Assembly (NCBI GenBank): GCA_947561715.1
Contig: OX387202.1
Span: 14,087,001 to 14,151,000 of the forward strand
Reading direction: 5' to 3'
Length of the DNA: 64,000 nt
Origin: Ascidia mentula
Lineage: Eukaryota; Chordata; Ascidiacea; Phlebobranchia; Ascidiidae
Within the stretch, counting starts at the first letter, position 1; each line of letters begins with the position of its first letter. Under the pieces are notes generated by a model. The model did not search any database. It saw only the letters and a program-made list of their open reading frames with translations, and was not told the origin of the DNA. Of the stretch, positions 60,901 through 64,000 are shown in pieces. The position numbers and the translations under genes were made by a program.

Positions 60901-63900
60901 GTACCCAATGGTTTAATGGTGACGATGTAGTCGCCATGAAGTGGATTTAGCTAGCAAGATCATTATAAGTCACACTATAGCTGTACTGTACTGATGAGAC
61001 CTGTTAGGTCGAAACAGTCACCCTGTCTGCAAACTATAAAAAAGTACAATGACCATGTGTTTAATGTGTTTGGGGACCTATGTTTTATCCAGTGATCCCT
61101 ATGTTGATGAAATGCTGGAGCCACCAAGTAGTCAAGAATTGCCGCGGAAAGCTTTGCAAGATAAAAGACGCCATTCAAAACGAAAGCAGCTTGCTGGCAT
61201 AGATACAAAGAACCTATTTGACGGATCGATTTTAAGCCCTTTTTCGAACAAACAAAAATCGGTAAGCAGGCTTTTTTTTCCTTTAAATTTTCTGAAACTT
61301 ATAAATGTATAATGTTAAATGGGCTTAAGTGGACACTGTGTGGATTATATGCAAAAAAATTACTTTGTTTTCCAGCGTTCTCAAGTCTCAGAAGAAGAGA
61401 GGAAACTTACACTTTTCTTTGTTTTCGCCCACCTACCTTCAACAGACCTTCTGAAATGTGGTGCAGTCTGCCACGAATGGAGAGAAGTATCAAGAAACCC
61501 ACAACTGTGGAGTCGCATCTGTTTTAAAAATATTGCCATCAACACCAAAGTATGAAAATTTAATGACTTAAAAAGCAAAAACTAATATTCATAAACCTAT
61601 CTGTGGCTATTTCTTGTTCAGCTGCTGTATTCTATTTCACGGTGGTCCACAGAAACTTGTTTGATCAATCTCAGAAATGTTTCAACTATTGAAAAGCATA
61701 ACCAGAGCATCGGTAAGTTTTGACAATTTGTTGATAATGGACCTCGAGGTGGATATTTTATGGATTTTTCAGTGTGCTGTTTTTTTATTGCATTTACGCA
61801 TGTTTCTAGTTGAAGTCTTAACATTAATATTTTAGAAACTATTAATTTTTTACATCATAGAACTCTTAAAAACATGTATGATTTTTAACAAGTTATACAA
61901 GAGCAAGCCCAAGTCCTTGTCTTTTTGTTGTTTTTGATATATATATATATATATATATTCCGCCTATAATTCAGTATCATCAGCATTACAAAAAACAACG
62001 CTTATTCAAATAAATTTTTTACATCATTTAATTTTTATGAAACAGGAACCTTCACCCTCTACATTATGTTTTAAATTAACTTTTAGGTTCATTTGAAGAA
62101 GGTTTGGAGGCCATTTTACAAGCAAGTGGTGAACATCTGTTGGTGATTTCTATAGAAGACTGTGATCCTGCTGTTACAAGCCGAACAATGTGGTTGCTGA
62201 CCTGCTACAATAAGTAAGTGAAACCTGCGTGGAAACAACCTCAAATTTATGTAATTGCTTATCAAAAGCATTTTTTTATAGTTTAAAAACAGTTTTAGTG
62301 CCCATTTTATATTACTTTGGTCAATTGGAGCTTGTGCATTTTACTTCAGATAATATTCACTGTTAGTTTTTGTAATAGTTATTAATGAAAGCAAATTAAG
62401 GGAATTATATAATTGTTGGTAAATATTTGCCAGGAATGTAAGGAGTGTGACATACAGAAGTGCTTTGGATCCAATCAGTTACCAGGTTGCCTGGGCGATG
62501 GGAACTGCCTGCAGAAACATACAGAGCCTTGAGGTCGCACCTCTTTATCCATGGCAAGTGTCACCACAAAAACAGCACTAATCTTAAAGATTGCTATGTA
62601 TGCTGTTTATTTATTGCTGCATTTTAGTGTTTCTTAATGAGGTAAATGGTTCACCCCAGAGTGTATTTCATGCAGCAATTGTTGTTTGCGAGATTTGCAT
62701 TGCACCATTTGTCAAAATGATGTCAATGCAGTACACAACAATGCACTGCAAACTTTTGTGGGCCAGAAACATTGCTGAAAATGGTTAATAAGCATTGATG
62801 TACATAATGTGCATCACATAATGTTTTTGAATCACTGTACAATGTACATTTTACATGCATGTAGTTCAGGTGTCTTCGCTGCAAAGCACCAATGACTTAA
62901 CACAAAGTACCAATGAATTAAAACCAAATAATGAGTGATTTGTGTTATCGTCTTTAATATTTATGCAGTGCATCAGCTAGCTTGTTTGACAACAATGTAG
63001 CAAGACTCATGAGTTGGTGTTGGCCAAGACTTCAGGCTTTAAGCATTGGAGGATCTGGGATTGATGGCCGTGGGCTACTTGCAGTGGGTAAGTCAATTTA
63101 TGCACCCTCTATCTCACAGTCAAAAGTTTATTTGTGGTAAAGTGATGCCAAACCCATATTGAATACTAATGTTATGTATTGTTCTGATGCAGCACTTAAT
63201 TGTCATCATCTCAAAGTGCTAGAGTTGGATCATGCGAAAGGTGTGACTGAAGAGACTGCTAGAACAGTTTGCAAACATGGACTCAAAGGTATATCTACAA
63301 ACCTAGCAGTTATGCACAAGCCACAAATAAAGAAACGCATACTAGTGGTTAAAGAATGCCCATGGTTTTGGGTTCCAACCCACCAAAAGCAAAAAATCTT
63401 GTTCCAGCGTTTTTTTGGTTGTGTCTGCAATCTGACTAAGTAACAGCCAATTGTGATTTCTAAGTTGGAACGAATACAAGTAGGACCATATGTCGATACA
63501 TTTATTTCTGCTCTGTTTCAGAACTCATTTACAATGTGACACCAAACTTTTTTACCCACAGATCTCCGGATGTTACTTTTCACACATACGCCCATTGTTG
63601 CCTCAACTGTTGCTGTATTTCTTCATAATTCACACTTGAATCTCCTTAAAATCACTGTGTCGCAACAAGACTATTTCCCGAAGAAGGGAAAGCAGGCAAA
63701 GCTGCTCCCTGAGTACCACAAACTTCAGGCTGCTTTTCAGGTGAGTAATTTGTATTAACTGCTTGTATATAAATCTTTGTTTGTGGCAAGTTGGATAATA
63801 GTTGGTGTTGTTAAGTGTGGTCAGAGTTTTAAAATAAAAAAAATTTTAGACTAATTCTGTACCAGCAGTTCAAAATAATCACTGCGTAATTCAAATCCAA

Positions 63901-64000
63901 AAATTAAACTTTACGTCTGTTGATGTGTTTGGTCTTATTTCCATTATTCAAGACACTTTGTTCATTTCAGAAACTTCTGAAACAGCCCAAATATCACCAA
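57966..64000 (+). CDS. FBXO41: FBXO41-like F-box protein (C-terminus beyond window)
   Basis: Eighteen exons in phase: 57966-58154, 58324-58421, 58535-58690, 59042-59096, 59157-59299, 59759-59885, 60261-60325, 60425-60491, 60660-60730, 61093-61261, 61376-61549, 61622-61712, 62087-62213, 62434-62553, 62969-63087, 63193-63288, 63562-63740, 63971-edge; 692 codons so far. The N-terminus LPYRCPSCGSSTRFRSLVAL is the C2H2-like finger typical of FBXO41. Exons 2-6 are charged coiled coil. Exons 7-10 are Ser/Lys-rich. Exon 11 is the F-box (LPSTDLLKCGAVCHEWREVS), binding SKP1 in SCF ubiquitin ligases. Exons 12-18 are LRR-like (LKVLELDHAKGVTEETARTV; LLKITVSQQDYF). In mammals FBXO41 is neuronal and centrosome-associated. 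The intron after exon 14 uses a GC donor (TG-GCAAGT). Confidence 0.92.
58785..58945 (+). repeat. tRNA-derived SINE
   Basis: Starts with a perfect pol III A-box (TAGCTTAGTTGGTAGAGTG), followed by a degenerate tRNA body and an unrelated tail repeating AAAAGTCGCTTATGTAG. In FBXO41 intron 3. Confidence 0.75.
59538..59559. repeat. AT microsatellite
   Basis: Simple (AT)n run in an FBXO41 intron; similar runs at 59,680-59,692 and 61,939-61,962. Confidence 0.9.
60980..61040. repeat. MITE remnant
   Basis: GATGAGACCTGTTAGGTCGAAACAG followed by CACCCTGTCTGCA is the right end of the 50,946 family. It lies in the intron before FBXO41 exon 10. Confidence 0.7.
61905..62005. repeat. Decayed foldback element
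   Basis: CAAGTCCTTGTCTTTTTG, an AT run, then TCCGCCTATAATTCAGTATC: same layout as the element at 44,843. Only the left half is recognisable. Confidence 0.6.
63340..63420 (+). repeat. SINE fragment
   Basis: TTTTGGGTTCCAACCCACCA contains a B-box in the intron after FBXO41 exon 16; no A-box found. Confidence 0.35.

Overview
The window is animal nuclear DNA. It is AT-rich, with many short GT-AG introns, dispersed tRNA-derived SINE-like pieces, palindromic MITE-like elements and modular extracellular domains (Sushi, HYR, vWA, LU, EGF, YWTD). Gene content (EF-hand rhomboid, FBXO41-type F-box protein, CRCP, secreted PEBP, an LRP-like receptor) and small introns suggest an invertebrate chordate, most likely an ascidian tunicate such as a Ciona relative. 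That is an inference from gene content and style, not a species identification. All gene models were assembled by hand from splice signals and reading-phase continuity; none has transcript support.

Layout. 1-7,700 (minus): three tandem descendants of the 3' half of a rhomboid gene. One is intact (3,624-5,881). One has lost both catalytic residues and carries a stop codon (1-1,875). One is a three-exon fragment (6,699-7,676). 8,477-10,564 (minus): a secreted LU-Sushi-vWA protein of 369 aa whose vWA has no MIDAS motif. 12,365-18,119 (minus): the complete parental EF-hand rhomboid (RHBDL1/3-like, 354 aa). 19,999-26,395 (minus): an unrecognised gene of about 17 short phase-1 exons. It encodes repeated Sos-like PPP[VI]PxR and YxN (Grb2 SH3/SH2 docking) modules and a Cys-rich hydrophobic tail. 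27,704-33,000: further tail-type exons of the same kind (27.8 kb and 29.9 kb, minus) and a short plus-strand relative (31.8-32.8 kb), among MITEs and SINEs. 34,839-35,951 (plus): a GC-rich gene I do not recognise.

36,561-54,455 (minus): a 36-exon, 2,012-aa LRP-like receptor whose phases agree at every junction. Its order is signal peptide, FN1-like module, three YWTD propellers each followed by EGF, mucin-like linker, two HYR, Sushi, Cys-rich/SEA-like region, ephrin-receptor-like Cys module, TM and a long Pro/Met-rich tail. There are no LDLa repeats. 55,657-56,676 (minus): a secreted PEBP. 57,220-57,627 (plus): single-exon CRCP (RNA polymerase III subunit RPC9). 57,966 to the right edge (plus): FBXO41-like gene, 18 exons seen, C-terminus beyond the window.

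The genes form no operon-like system. The most striking content is the putative membrane-anchored Grb2-docking scaffold with its nearby relatives, the receptor with an unusual domain order, and a rhomboid array showing duplication, loss of the catalytic pair and survival of one trimmed copy.
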